Shown one piece after another: positions 43,357-52,214 of a stretch of 64,000 nucleotides of DNA (its first letter is position 1; every line of letters begins with the position of its first letter). The notes under the pieces are model-generated. The model was given only the letters and a program-made list of their open reading frames with translations. It did not search any database and was not told the origin of the DNA. The stretch is from Thermalbibacter longus (GTDB lineage Bacteria > Chloroflexota > Chloroflexia > Thermomicrobiales > Thermomicrobiaceae): the NCBI RefSeq assembly GCF_023806485.1, contig NZ_JAMSLR010000006.1:124001-188000 (forward strand). The letters run 5' to 3'. A program made the translations under genes and the position numbers.

Positions 43357-43821
43357 TCAACTCACCGCTTTCTTCACCAGCGCGACGATCCGTTCCTCGT
43401 TGTCGGGCGTCAACTCCTTGAGCGCGAAGGAGGTCGGCCACATGGTGCCGTCGTCGAGGTTCGCCGTGTCGTTGAAGCCGAACGTGGCATACCGCGAGTT
43501 GAACTTCGACGCTGGGGTGAAGTAGCAGACGACCTTGCCGTCCTTGGCGTACGCGGGCATTCCGTACCAGGTCTTCGGCGAGAGGTCCGACACGCTGGCT
43601 TTGATGATCGCATGGAGCCGCTCGGCCATGGTCCGATCCGGTTCCGGCATCTCAGCGATCTTCGCGAGCACGGCCTGCTCGTCGTCTTCCGCTCGCCGGC
43701 CGCGGCGTGCCGCCTTCAGCTCCTGAGCGCGCTCCTTCATCGCGGCTCGTTCTTCGGCCGTGAACCCCTCGGCCGACTTGTCCCTGGCCGAGCGCCTGGC
43801 AGACTTCGGCGCATCGTTCAT
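43357..43821 (-). CDS. DUF1801 (YdhG-like) protein
   Basis: A 154-residue protein. The C half carries a DUF1801 domain near residues 60-150 ([20 protein letters not shown] and [20 protein letters not shown]), a fold seen in iron-chaperone-like proteins. The N-terminal 50 residues are charged and Lys/Arg/Glu-rich ([20 protein letters not shown]). Ligand unknown. The start ATG has GAGGAGAGAACGCGCG upstream. Confidence 0.8.
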   Translation of the reverse strand: MNDAPKSARRSARDKSAEGFTAEERAAMKERAQELKAARRGRRAEDDEQAVLAKIAEMPEPDRTMAERLHAIIKASVSDLSPKTWYGMPAYAKDGKVVCYFTPASKFNSRYATFGFNDTANLDDGTMWPTSFALKELTPDNEERIVALVKKAVS

Positions 43822-44018
43822 CGCGCGTTCTCTCCTCTACGAACCCTTACGGAAGAACATTCCTCTCGCCAGGAGGCGCTCTGCAGGCGACACCCAGCGC
43901 CGCGCATTGTACCTCCACCAGCTCTGAACGGTCGCCGTCGCTCCGGAGAGACCGCGTGGACTTGGCCCGGTACGGCCAGGGCGTGCATGACCTGGAAACG
44001 GGAAGACCGTGGTGCGTG

Positions 44019-44225
44019 CTAGCCCCCGCCGACGAAGTGGACGATCTCGAGCCGGTCGCCCGGCGCCAGCTCGCGCTGGTCGTACTGGTCTCGCGGCACG
44101 ATCTCGCCGTTGTGCTCCACGGCGACGAGCCGCGGGTTCAGGTTGCGCAGGCGCAGCAGATCGCCGACGGTACGCACGCCGTCGACTTCCACCTGCTTGC
44201 CGTTCAGCACGATCTCAATCGCCAC
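44019..44225 (-). CDS. thiS: ThiS sulfur-carrier protein
   Basis: A 68-residue beta-grasp protein ending in GGG. The family pattern IEIVLNGKQVEVDGVRTVGD is visible, and the ARVAVEHNGEI-like strand is present as RLVAVEHNGEIVPRDQYDQ. After adenylation by ThiF its C-terminal Gly becomes a thiocarboxylate that donates sulfur to ThiG for the thiazole. Its start overlaps the preceding gene by 11 bases. No thiF gene is in the window. Confidence 0.92.
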   Translation of the reverse strand: MAIEIVLNGKQVEVDGVRTVGDLLRLRNLNPRLVAVEHNGEIVPRDQYDQRELAPGDRLEIVHFVGGG

Positions 44226-44853
44226 CGCCGATCACCTCGTCCAGCGCTTCCCGGTAGCGCCGCGCCGCCTCGGCCGGCTTCGCATCCCCCAGGATACCTG
44301 AAATGACGGCTATCCCCCAGGCGCCGGCCCGCAACACCTCGGAGACGCGCTCTGGCGTGATGCCGCCGATCGCGACTACCGGGATGGGGCAGCGCTCTGC
44401 CAGCGAGCGCACGAACTCCAGGCCACGCCCGGCCTGCCCCGGCTTGCTGCCGGTCTCGTAGACGTTCCCCGCGATGACGAAGTCGGCGCCCTCGGCGGCT
44501 GCCCGCTCCGCGCCTTCGACATCGTGCACCGAGCGACCGATCAGCAAACGCGGGCCGGCGATCTCCCGAACCTCGCGTGGGCTAAGCCCCGTCTCTGGCA
44601 ACTGCACCCCGTCGGCCCCGATGACGAGCGCCACGTCGACCCGCTCGTTCACGAAGAGCAGCGCCCGGTCGCCGATCGCCCGGCGCAGCGCTCGCCCTGC
44701 ATCGGCCAGCGCCCGGCCGGGAAGGTCTTTCTCCCGCAGGTGAACGGCATCGACGCCGGCGTCCACCGATAGGCGGGCGAGCTCAGGAAACCGATCGAGC
44801 GGGCAGAGCCACCGATCGCTGATCAGGTGCAGGCGGGGGATGCGGTCGTTCAT
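44215..44853 (-). CDS. TenI/ThiE-like thiamine-pathway protein
   Basis: A 212-residue TIM-barrel protein of the ThiE/TenI family. HLREKDLPGRALADAGRAL near residue 36, FVNERVDVALVIGADGVQLP near 67 and VVAIGGITPERV near 162 match, but the ThiE site motif TxTK is replaced by ETGSKPGQAG. With a more canonical ThiE gene next to it, this copy is more likely TenI, the thiazole tautomerase. It overlaps the upstream gene by 4 bases and thiS by 11. Confidence 0.85.
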   Translation of the reverse strand: MNDRIPRLHLISDRWLCPLDRFPELARLSVDAGVDAVHLREKDLPGRALADAGRALRRAIGDRALLFVNERVDVALVIGADGVQLPETGLSPREVREIAGPRLLIGRSVHDVEGAERAAAEGADFVIAGNVYETGSKPGQAGRGLEFVRSLAERCPIPVVAIGGITPERVSEVLRAGAWGIAVISGILGDAKPAEAARRYREALDEVIGGGD

Positions 44854-45521
44854 GCCCGGCCTGCCAGCGCCGCGTCCACGGCCGCCCGCAGGGCGGCCGC
44901 CGCTGCTCGCGGATCATCGGCCGCGACCACCGCCGAGATTACAGCCACGCCGGTTGCCCCCGCCTGAATAACTGGCCGGGCATTGTCCGCCGTGATCCCG
45001 CCGATGCCGACCACCGGGATGGACACGGCCTGAGCGATCTGCCGCACGTGCTCGAGCCCGACGGCTGGCCCGGCGTCGGCTTTGGTCGCGGTGCCGTAGA
45101 CCGGGCCGACGCCTAGGTAGTCGGCCCCGGCCCGCGCGGCGGCCAGCGCCTCTTCAAGGGTGGAGGGTGAGAAGCCGATGACCAGCCGGTTGCCAGCCAG
45201 CCGGCGCGCCTCCGCGAGCGGCAGATCCTCCACTCCGAGGTGCACGCCGTCGGCCTCCAGCGCCAGCGCGAGGTCGACCCGGTCGTTGACCACGAAGAGA
45301 GCGCCGGCTTCCCGGCACAGCTCGCGCAGCGCCCGCCCGGCGCGCACCGCTTCGGCCAGCGGGCCGGCCTTCCAGCGGAGCTGGATGGCGGTCGCGCCGC
45401 CGGCCAGCGCCGCCTGGACGATCTCGACCTCGCTCCGTCCCCGGCTGAGGCCGCGGTCGGTCAGCACGTAGAGCCGGAGCGCCCGGCGCAGCCGCTCGGG
45501 CGGCCAGTCTGCCCGTGCCAT
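44850..45521 (-). CDS. thiE: thiamine-phosphate synthase
   Basis: A 223-residue protein that should join HMP-pyrophosphate and thiazole phosphate. It has IQLRWKAGPL near residue 46 (canonical QLR), VVNDRVDLALALEADGVHLG near 76, and the phosphate-binding GVGPVYGTATKADAGPAVGL near 135, retaining the TxTK lysine. PVVGIGGITADN near 170 is also typical. This is the better ThiE of the two adjacent copies. Its stop overlaps the downstream TenI/ThiE-like gene by 4 bases (ATGA-type). Confidence 0.9.
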   Translation of the reverse strand: MARADWPPERLRRALRLYVLTDRGLSRGRSEVEIVQAALAGGATAIQLRWKAGPLAEAVRAGRALRELCREAGALFVVNDRVDLALALEADGVHLGVEDLPLAEARRLAGNRLVIGFSPSTLEEALAAARAGADYLGVGPVYGTATKADAGPAVGLEHVRQIAQAVSIPVVGIGGITADNARPVIQAGATGVAVISAVVAADDPRAAAAALRAAVDAALAGRA

Positions 45522-45529
45522 GGCTTGCC

Positions 45530-46330
45530 CTACCGGATCACGCCCTCGATCGGGCTACTGGCTGAGGCGTAGGGCTTCTTCGGGATCCGCCCGGCCAGGT
45601 AGCAGAGCCTCCCGGCCTCGATCGCGAGCCGCATGGCCCGGGCCATCTTGACCGGGTCGCCGGCCTGGGCGATGGCCGTGTTGATCAGGCAGGCGTCGGC
45701 TCCGATCTCCATCGCCAGCGCGGCGTCCGAGGGCGCGCCGATGCCGGCATCGACGATGACGGGCACGTTCGCCTGCTCGATGATGATCTGGATCTGCCGG
45801 AAGTCCGGCAACCCCTGCCCCGAGCCGATCGGCGAGCCGAGCGGCATGACGGTCGCGCAGCCGATCTCCTCTAGCCGCTTGGCCAGCACCGGGTCGGCGT
45901 TGATGTAGGGCAGGACGACGAAGCCCTCGTCCACCAGCACCTTCGCCGCCTCGAAGGTGCCGATCGGGTCGGGCAGCAGGTACTTCGGGTCCGGGATCAC
46001 CTCCAGCTTGACCCAGTGCGAGAGCCCCATCGCCCGCGCCAGCCGCGCGACCCGGATCGCCTCCTCGGCCGTCCGGCAGCCGGCGGTGTTCGGCAAGATC
46101 TGGTACTTGTTCCAGTCGATGACCTCCAGGATGCTGCGGCTCTGCGGATCGTCGAAGTTGATGCGCCGGAGCGCCACCGTCACCATCTCGCAGCCGGAGG
46201 CCTCCAGTGCCGCCAGCATCTCCTCGTTCGACCGCCACTTGCCGGTGCCGAGGATCAAGCGCGAGGTGAACTCGCGATCGGCGATCTTCAGGGGCTCATC
46301 TTTCACGCGGGTCACGGTCTCGGCCATCAC
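45530..46330 (-). CDS. thiG: thiazole synthase
   Basis: A 266-residue TIM-barrel enzyme that forms the thiamine thiazole from DXP, ThiS-thiocarboxylate and dehydroglycine. Features seen: [18 protein letters not shown], the [20 protein letters not shown] segment, the active-site lysine in [14 protein letters not shown] near residue 112, and [20 protein letters not shown]. Its start overlaps the thiD stop. No thiO or thiH gene, which would supply dehydroglycine, is visible here. Confidence 0.94.
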   Translation of the reverse strand: MMAETVTRVKDEPLKIADREFTSRLILGTGKWRSNEEMLAALEASGCEMVTVALRRINFDDPQSRSILEVIDWNKYQILPNTAGCRTAEEAIRVARLARAMGLSHWVKLEVIPDPKYLLPDPIGTFEAAKVLVDEGFVVLPYINADPVLAKRLEEIGCATVMPLGSPIGSGQGLPDFRQIQIIIEQANVPVIVDAGIGAPSDAALAMEIGADACLINTAIAQAGDPVKMARAMRLAIEAGRLCYLAGRIPKKPYASASSPIEGVIR

Positions 46331-47160
46331 GACACCTCCTGTTGAGCCAGCGCTCCAGCCGTCCAGAGCGCGTAGAAATGGTGCACCGGCGACTGGCCGG
46401 CGCCGATCGGGTAGGCGTGCCGCAGCGCCTCGTGCAGGTACTGCTTGGCGTGCCAGACGGCCGCCGGGACATCTTCCCCGCGGGCGAGGTAGGCCGCGAT
46501 GGCGGCGGAGAAGGTGCAGCCGGTGCCGTGGGTATGGCGGGTCGGCACCCGCGGGAGGGCGAAGCGCTCTACCGAGCGGCCGTCGAACAGGATGTCTACG
46601 GCCTCGCCGGGCAAGTGCCCACCCTTCACCACGACGTAGCGCGGGCCGAGCGCGTGGATCGCCCGCGCCGCCTCGATCATATCTGGCTCGCTCGCGATCT
46701 CCCGGCCGGCGAGCACCTCGGCCTCCGGCGCGTTCGGGGTGACGACCAGGGCGAGCGGTAGCAGCACCTGGCGCAGCGCCTCGACCGCGTCCTCCCGCAG
46801 CAGGCGGTCGCCGCTCTTGGCGACCATGACCGGGTCGACTACGAGCTTCTCGATCCCGTGCCGGCGCACGCCCTCAGCCACCGTCTCGATGATCTCGGCC
46901 GAGCTGAGCATTCCGGTCTTGGCGGCCTGCGCTCCGATGTCGCTCATCACCGCGTCGAGCTGGGCAGCGATGATCTCCCTCGGGATCTCGTGCACGGCGG
47001 TGACGCCGAGCGTGTTCTGGGCTGTGATCGCTGTGATCACGGTGCTGCCGTAGACGCCGAGCGCCGAGAATGTCTTCAGATCCGCCTGGATCCCAGCCCC
47101 GGCGCCCGAGTCGGAGCCGGCGATGGTGAGTGCCTTGGCGAGGCCGGTGTTGGCAGTCAT
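46327..47160 (-). CDS. thiD: hydroxymethylpyrimidine kinase/phosphomethylpyrimidine kinase
   Basis: A 277-residue ribokinase-fold enzyme. The family signatures are clear: [20 protein letters not shown] near residue 10 and the [19 protein letters not shown] active site near 215, with HMP-binding AQNTLGV near 50. It makes HMP-pyrophosphate in two steps for ThiE. I start it at the ATG at 47160, behind AAAGGAGTGG. It is first in the thi operon and sits just after the riboswitch terminator. Confidence 0.94.
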   Translation of the reverse strand: MTANTGLAKALTIAGSDSGAGAGIQADLKTFSALGVYGSTVITAITAQNTLGVTAVHEIPREIIAAQLDAVMSDIGAQAAKTGMLSSAEIIETVAEGVRRHGIEKLVVDPVMVAKSGDRLLREDAVEALRQVLLPLALVVTPNAPEAEVLAGREIASEPDMIEAARAIHALGPRYVVVKGGHLPGEAVDILFDGRSVERFALPRVPTRHTHGTGCTFSAAIAAYLARGEDVPAAVWHAKQYLHEALRHAYPIGAGQSPVHHFYALWTAGALAQQEVS

Positions 47161-47208
47161 CTCCACTCCTTTCGCGGTCGAGCGAAGCGATGGCAAGGGC
47201 GGCCAACC

Positions 47209-47237
47209 AAAAAGCCGCCGACCGAACGGCCCGGCGG
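47209..47237 (-). terminator. riboswitch-controlled intrinsic terminator before thiD
   Basis: On minus, CCGCCG...CGGCGG form a stem (with a GG/CC inner pair and a short loop) followed by CTTTTT. It lies between the TPP aptamer and the thiD start at 47160, so it is placed for transcription attenuation. Confidence 0.85.
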
Positions 47238-47261
47238 TGCGGAGTGGAGCAACCCGAGGTC

Positions 47262-47358
<97 letters not shown>

Positions 47359-47367
47359 TCGATGTCT

Positions 47368-47396
47368 AGGTTAACACCGTACCTTCGCCCGCGCAA
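47368..47396 (-). promoter_or_regulatory. promoter of the thiamine operon
   Basis: On minus, TTGCGC (47396-47391), a 17-bp spacer and TAACCT (47373-47368) with a TG close before the -10. It would start the transcript just ahead of the TPP aptamer. The TTGCGC-17 layout is shared with the candidate promoter at 4725. Confidence 0.6.
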
Positions 47397-47505
47397 CGCC
47401 TCCGCATTTCGCCTGTGCCGGTGCGTCGCGTGGCAGAAGTGGTGGTCATCGATCGCGTGCCCGGTAGCGCGCCGGCTGGCGACCGTGTCCGGAACCGCCG
47501 GGGAA

Positions 47506-48453
47506 TCACTCGGAGAGCCGCGGGTCGAGCGCGTCGCGCAGCCCGTTGCCCAGGATGTTGATAGCGAGGACGGTGATATAGATCATGAAGCCCGGGATGA
47601 AGGCGAGCCACCAGGAGCGGGCGATGAATTGCTGCGCTTCGTTCAGCATGTTGCCCCATGATGGCGTCGGGATGCGCACTCCCAGGCCGAGGAAGCTCAA
47701 GGTGGCCTCGACGATGATGAAGACCGGCACTGCCAGAGTGGCCCAGACGATGATGATGGGTGTCACGTTGGGCACCATGTGCAGGAAGATGATGCGAAAG
47801 TCCGAGGCGCCGTTGACGCGAGCAGCTTCGATGAAGTCGCGGTGCTTCAGGCTCAAGACCTCGCCACGTACCAGCCGTGCCAGCCCCATCCAGCTTAGGG
47901 AAGCGATGACGAGCGAGAGGCCGAGCCATCCCACCTGGAAGAGCGTGTTGATGAAGATGAGCAGGAAGAGTCCTGGGATCGAGAGCATGATGTCGACGAA
48001 GCGCATGATCACGGAATCGATCCACCGCCCGTAGAAGCCGGCGATCGCGCCCAGTGGCAGCCCGATGGCGAGCGCGCTCGCAACAGCCAGGAGCGCGACG
48101 GTCATCGAGACGCGGCCACCGTAGGCGAGGCGAGTCAGGATATCCCGCCCCAGGTTGTCACTGCCGAGGATGTAGCCGTCGGTGAACGGTGGCCGGAGAC
48201 CCCGGAGAAGCGACTGGTCACTGTAGCTCTTGTGGGTGATGAACTCCGAGATGAGCGGAGCGCCGTAGCTGAACAGCATGATGACAACGGTCACTGCGAG
48301 CGCGGCGAGCGCGAAGCGGTCACGCTTGAACCGATCCCAGGACTGCCGCAGATAACTCCGTGGCCGGGTCAGGGCCACCCGGCTCAGCTCGGGCGCTGCG
48401 GCGCCGCGAATGGTCGCCGCGGTGGCAGGGGACCGGCCGGGTACGTCAGCCAT
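47506..48453 (-). CDS. peptide/nickel ABC transporter permease (DppC-like)
   Basis: A 315-residue membrane protein of the DppC/OppC type with six hydrophobic segments. Features: the N-terminal cytoplasmic region, FTDGYILGSDNLGRDILTRL near 90 (matching HPLGTDDLGRD), and the EAA loop RDFIEAARVNGASDFRIIFL with HMVPN near 212. I chose the ATG at 48453; the longer frame adds unrelated sequence. It follows dppB by 44 bp. It should pair with DppB to form the channel. Confidence 0.9.
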   Translation of the reverse strand: MADVPGRSPATAATIRGAAAPELSRVALTRPRSYLRQSWDRFKRDRFALAALAVTVVIMLFSYGAPLISEFITHKSYSDQSLLRGLRPPFTDGYILGSDNLGRDILTRLAYGGRVSMTVALLAVASALAIGLPLGAIAGFYGRWIDSVIMRFVDIMLSIPGLFLLIFINTLFQVGWLGLSLVIASLSWMGLARLVRGEVLSLKHRDFIEAARVNGASDFRIIFLHMVPNVTPIIIVWATLAVPVFIIVEATLSFLGLGVRIPTPSWGNMLNEAQQFIARSWWLAFIPGFMIYITVLAINILGNGLRDALDPRLSE

Positions 48454-48497
48454 CGATCTCCTCCGCGTTCCAGGGGTGCCCTGGCGAGCGAGCACCG

Positions 48498-49466
48498 CTA
48501 GTCGTAACGAATCCTCGGATCGAGCTGCGCATAGAGAATATCCGCCAGCAGGTTCGCGACGACGGTCAGGAACGAGATAAAGAGCACGACCCCCATGACC
48601 ACCGTGTAGTCGCGCTTGAACGTGGAATCCACGATGAGCCGGCCGAGCCCGTTCCAGGTGAAGATCGTCTCGGTGACGACAGCGCCGCTGAAGAGCGTCG
48701 GCAGATCGAGCGCGAGCAGCGTCACCAGTGGCAAGATGGCATTGCGCAAGCCGTGCCGAAAGATGACCAGGCGCTGCGGTAACCCCTTCGCCTCGGCGAC
48801 ACGGATGTAGTCCTGTCGCAACACCTCGATCATCTGGGAGCGGATGTAGCGGGTCCAGGAGGCGGTTTGCACGAACGCTAGCGTGAAGGCCGGCAGGAGC
48901 AGGTGCTCGATCCTGTCGAGCAGGCCACCGCCGCCCCGCAGATCGTACATGCCGCCGGGAGGCAGGGCGGGGAGCCCCCACTCGCGGAACTTGACCGCGA
49001 AGAGCACGATCAGCATCAGCCCCAGCCAGAACGTGGGCACGGCGACGCCGGCCACGGCGCTGATCGTCGCGATCTGGTCGAAGATCGAGTTGCGGCGCAC
49101 CGCGGCCAGTACGCCGACCGGGATCGAGAAGGCGAGCGAGAGGAGCAGCGCGGTCACCGTCAGCAACAGCGTGTTCGGCAGCTTCTCCAGGATGAGCTCG
49201 GACACTGGCCGGAACGTAATCAGCGAGAGGCCCAGATCCCCGCGGAGCACGTGGCTGAGCCACTGGACGTAGCGGATATGGATCGGCTGATCGAGTCCGA
49301 GCTGCCGGCGGATGCGCTCGATGTCCTCTGGCCGCACGCCGGGTTGAAACTCATACTGGGTCACCGGGCTTCCTGGGACGAGGTTCGCGATGGCGAAGGT
49401 CACGATCGTAATTCCCAGGATGAGCGGAACCATCCCGATGAGCCGCGCGACGATGTAGCGCCCCAT
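48498..49466 (-). CDS. peptide/nickel ABC transporter permease (DppB-like)
   Basis: A 322-residue membrane protein of the DppB/OppB type. It has the N-terminal YIVARLIGMVPLILGITIVT, the DIERIRRQLGLDQPIHIRYV linker, and the EAA loop VLRQDYIRVAEAKGLPQRLV with IFRHGLRNAILP near 220. No ATPase subunits (DppD/F) are in the window, so they must be encoded elsewhere or supplied by another system. Confidence 0.92.
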   Translation of the reverse strand: MGRYIVARLIGMVPLILGITIVTFAIANLVPGSPVTQYEFQPGVRPEDIERIRRQLGLDQPIHIRYVQWLSHVLRGDLGLSLITFRPVSELILEKLPNTLLLTVTALLLSLAFSIPVGVLAAVRRNSIFDQIATISAVAGVAVPTFWLGLMLIVLFAVKFREWGLPALPPGGMYDLRGGGGLLDRIEHLLLPAFTLAFVQTASWTRYIRSQMIEVLRQDYIRVAEAKGLPQRLVIFRHGLRNAILPLVTLLALDLPTLFSGAVVTETIFTWNGLGRLIVDSTFKRDYTVVMGVVLFISFLTVVANLLADILYAQLDPRIRYD

Positions 49467-49579
49467 CGATCGTCCTCTCCGACGTCGCTACGACGGCGCT
49501 GGCCGCCACGATTCAGGTCACCGGCCGGCGGGCCGGGCCAGGATGTGTCCTGCCCGGCCCCGCCGATCCCTGCTCCAGC

Positions 49580-51388
49580 TCAGGACTCGACCCACCACTG
49601 GTGCGCGTTGTACCGGTCATCCACGTCGTTCGGGAACAGGTTATGGACGCGCTTGTTGACCACCGAGAGCGCCTGCGGGAAGTCCAGGATTGCGCTCGGG
49701 AGATCTTCCATCAGGATGTTCTGCATCTGGGTATAGAGTTCCTTGCGCTGCTCCTGGTCAGTGGTGCGGAGAGCCTCATCGAGGAGCTGGTCGACCTCTG
49801 GGTTGCAGTACTTGTTCATGTTGAAGCCGCCCTCGTAGGCGGAGCACTTCCACATCGTGCTCTGGTCTGGATCGACGCCCCAGGAGAAGCCGACCAGGAA
49901 CATCTCGAAGTCCTTGGTGCCGGTGATCCGGTCGAGGAAGGCGTTCCATTCCTCGGTCTGTGGCGTGCACTCCACGCCGATCTGCCGCCACTGCTCCTGG
50001 AAGACCGCCACGTACTGCTCGCGGATCTTGTTCCCAGCGTTGGTGTAGATCGTGAAGGCCAGTCGTTGGCCGTTCTTCTGCCGGATGCCGTCGGGGCCGG
50101 GCGTCCAGCCGGCCTGATCCAGGAGCTGCTTGGCGCGCTCCGGGTCGTACTCGTACTTGTTCTGGATTGCGTCAGGGTTGTAGGCCCAGGACATCACCGG
50201 CATCGTGCCGACGGCGACCCGCCCGATGCCGAAGCGGATCGCGTCGATCATCGCCTGGCGGTCGAGCGCGTAGAGCAGCGCCTGGCGGACTTCCTTTTCC
50301 TGGAAGATGGTGGTCTTTTCCGGGTCGAGCTGGTAGGCGTAGAAGGTGAAGTCGAAGGTGTCGTACTTGTAGATGTTCACGTTGGGCTGCAGGCGCATGT
50401 CCTCGAGCTGCGACGGCTCGATGTCGCCGTAGTCGATCTCGCCGGTCTTGAGCTGCTGGGCCACCACCGTCGCGTCCGGCACCACCTTCCAGATGTACTG
50501 GTCGAGGTTGGGCTCGCCCTCCCAATAGTTCGGGTTCTTGACCAGGGTAATGTGGTCGTCCTTGACCCACTCCTCGAACATGAACGGGCCGGTGCCGATC
50601 GTGCGGCCCTTCTGGCCGGTCGAGAACGGGTCCTGGGCGAGCTGGGCCGGGTCGACATCCTGCAGCACGTGCTGCGGCACGATGCCGTAGACCATCTGCT
50701 CGACCAGGAACGGCGCCACCGGGAAGTTGAGCGTGAAGCGCACAGTGCGCTCGTCGACCACCTCGACGGTCTTGATGCGCTCGGTCATCTCTGCCGTGCG
50801 CGGCGAGCCGGTCGCCTCGTTCATGAAGAGGTCGTAGGTGAACTTCACGTCGTCGGCGGTGAACGGTTCGCCATCGTGGAAAGTCACGCCGTCTCGCAGC
50901 GTGAAGGTGTAGACCAGACCGTCGTCGGAGATCTCCCACCCCTCGGCGAGGTCGCCGACCGGCTCGGTGGTCTGTGGATCGACACGAATCACAGAGTTGA
51001 AGATAAGGTCAGAGACGGCGCCGGAGGCAGTGTCACTAACCAGGATCGGGTTGAGGGTCTTAGCATCGGCGAACGACCCCTCGATCAGCGTCCCGCCCTT
51101 GTTCTGCGGCTCCTCGTACTGGAAGGTCGCTGGGCCGAGCTCGGCGGTACCGGCCGGCGTCTCGGCCGGAGCCGCGGTCGGCGAAGCCGCGGGGGTTACC
51201 CCGCCAGGCGCAGCAACGGTGGGGGATGCCGCTGGCGTCGCCTCCTCGCGCGCGCAGGCGGCCAGCAGCGCGGACATGGCAGAGGCGCTGACGCCCAGAG
51301 CCGCAGCCCGCCGCAGCATCTGCCGGCGGCTCAGCCGGCCACGCATGATCTGCCGAAGCAGCTTGTTCTCTTGCATCCGCTCCATCAT
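49580..51388 (-). CDS. family 5 extracellular solute-binding lipoprotein
   Basis: A 602-residue periplasmic-type binding protein (SBP_bac_5, peptide/nickel type). The N terminus has a twin-Arg-like SRRQMLRRAAALG, then a hydrophobic stretch and a lipobox LLAAC near residue 45. A Pro/Ala/Thr linker follows. The mature part has the domain signature LAEGWEISDDGLVYTFTLRD and GVTFHDGEPFTADDVKFTYD near 150-185. Several ATGs cluster at the start; the ATG at 51388 is best placed after GAGGAGG. It probably feeds DppB/DppC. Ligand unknown. Confidence 0.9.
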   Translation of the reverse strand: MMERMQENKLLRQIMRGRLSRRQMLRRAAALGVSASAMSALLAACAREEATPAASPTVAAPGGVTPAASPTAAPAETPAGTAELGPATFQYEEPQNKGGTLIEGSFADAKTLNPILVSDTASGAVSDLIFNSVIRVDPQTTEPVGDLAEGWEISDDGLVYTFTLRDGVTFHDGEPFTADDVKFTYDLFMNEATGSPRTAEMTERIKTVEVVDERTVRFTLNFPVAPFLVEQMVYGIVPQHVLQDVDPAQLAQDPFSTGQKGRTIGTGPFMFEEWVKDDHITLVKNPNYWEGEPNLDQYIWKVVPDATVVAQQLKTGEIDYGDIEPSQLEDMRLQPNVNIYKYDTFDFTFYAYQLDPEKTTIFQEKEVRQALLYALDRQAMIDAIRFGIGRVAVGTMPVMSWAYNPDAIQNKYEYDPERAKQLLDQAGWTPGPDGIRQKNGQRLAFTIYTNAGNKIREQYVAVFQEQWRQIGVECTPQTEEWNAFLDRITGTKDFEMFLVGFSWGVDPDQSTMWKCSAYEGGFNMNKYCNPEVDQLLDEALRTTDQEQRKELYTQMQNILMEDLPSAILDFPQALSVVNKRVHNLFPNDVDDRYNAHQWWVES

Positions 51389-51450
51389 GATCATCCTCCT
51401 CACTCCTGTTCGCGCGACTCCTCAGCGAGAAGGCGCTGCGACTGCACTAC

Positions 51451-51472
51451 CGGGTTACGCTCTGGTAACCCG
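51451..51472. repeat. perfect 8-bp inverted repeat in the leader of the binding-protein gene
   Basis: CGGGTTAC and GTAACCCG around GCTCTG, about 65 bases upstream of the binding-protein start. Without a T-run it is more likely a protein- or RNA-structure element than a terminator. Confidence 0.6.
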
Positions 51473-51526
51473 CTCGAGCAGCTCGTTGTCGATAGGCACT
51501 CCTCCCTTCTCGTCTGTCTCCGGCGT

Positions 51527-51602
51527 ATGGGAAATCCAACAGCGCCACAGTCGCTGGACGGCTCGGAACCAGCGGGATAGCCGCGGGGTAGAGATTTCCC
51601 AT
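51527..51602 (-). ncRNA. candidate structured leader RNA
   Basis: On minus, ATGGGAAATC (51602-51593) and GATTTCCCAT (51536-51527) form a perfect 10-bp closing stem. Inside is a CGCTGG/CCAGCG hairpin followed by CGACTGTGG. Just 3' of it is ACGCCGGAGAC and then a GGGAGGAG stretch. The block lies in a long transcript leader before the peptide-importer genes. No known riboswitch class fits with confidence; parts resemble short cobalamin-riboswitch motifs. The 51389-52084 gap otherwise shows two promoters and no gene. Confidence 0.45.
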
Positions 51603-51988
51603 CGTGAGGGGGTGACGATTGCTCCGCGCGTGCGCCGCTGATGTGGGGTTGGCGCGGCTGACACGTCCGCGACACCCCTGGGGAATGCCGAGAAGACGCG
51701 GTCCAATCGCAAGCGGCGAGGTGCGAGGCGCCGGTGATCGGCGGTGAGGGCTACGACGGTCCTGAAGGGTATGAGCTCCGCGATCGGTAGCGGGAACCGA
51801 GAACAAGACTGCGATGAGGCGATATCTGGTCTGCCGTCCATTGGCATTGCTCTCGCGCCGGCCATCAGGTCGCGTCGTAACCAGCTCCGCGCGGTCCCGG
51901 TTGTGGTTCGGACGCGCCCGGCTTCGCCTTGCCGTGGTGCAATTTCTCCATAGTTATGCCATTCAACTGAATCATAGCCTCGTGCCTG

Positions 51989-52016
51989 ATGATACCACGA
52001 GAGCAGATACTGTCAA
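51989..52016 (-). promoter_or_regulatory. promoter for the peptide-importer operon
   Basis: On minus, TTGACA (52016-52011), a 16-bp spacer and TATCAT (51994-51989). The nearest gene on that strand begins at 51388, giving a leader of about 590 nt. Confidence 0.65.
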
Positions 52017-52036
52017 TAGCACGGCCGAGCGACAGC

Positions 52037-52066
52037 TTGACACGGAGGCCGATCTCCCGGTACGCT
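52037..52066 (+). promoter_or_regulatory. promoter for tRNA-Gln
   Basis: TTGACA at 52037-52042, an 18-bp spacer and TACGCT at 52061-52066. The predicted start lies about 12 bases before the tRNA at 52085. Confidence 0.65.
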
Positions 52067-52084
52067 TAAGGCGCACGTGCCCGG

Positions 52085-52155
52085 TGGCGGGTGGTGAAAC
52101 GGTATCACAGGGGCCTTTGGAGCCCTTGTTCCAGGTTCGAATCCTGGCCCGCCAG
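52085..52155 (+). tRNA. tRNA-Gln (anticodon TTG)
   Basis: A 71-base cloverleaf. Acceptor TGGCGGG pairs with CCCGCCA; D-stem GTGA/TCAC; anticodon stem GGGGC/GCCCT with loop CTTTGGA giving anticodon TTG; T-stem CCAGG/CCTGG with TTCGAAT loop. The discriminator is G, and CCA is not encoded (CCT follows). Confidence 0.95.
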
Positions 52156-52214
52156 CCTGGTGGTACGTCGGGAGCGCCGGTCAGCCTGCTCTCTGGCCGG
52201 CTCGAAGAGCGAAC

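Noticed and set aside
44019-45521. A frameshifted single thiE instead of two genes
   Set aside because: Each frame is full length, has its own complete set of family motifs, and the two overlap by only four bases.
51460-51510. A short leader peptide (MPIDNELLERVTRA) before the importer
   Set aside because: Its GTG is directly against the purine-rich stretch with no spacing, and 14 residues give no coding evidence.
49601-51580. Long plus-strand open frame opposite the solute-binding protein gene
   Set aside because: Val/Asp/Arg/Leu-rich shadow of the minus-strand gene; no motif, and the minus-strand gene has a lipobox and the SBP signature.
51440-51600. Calling the leader a cobalamin riboswitch outright
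   Set aside because: Only short blocks resemble the core and box; the GGTG(A)AAxTCC-type segment and the full box are not seen, and the downstream genes are not cobalamin genes.
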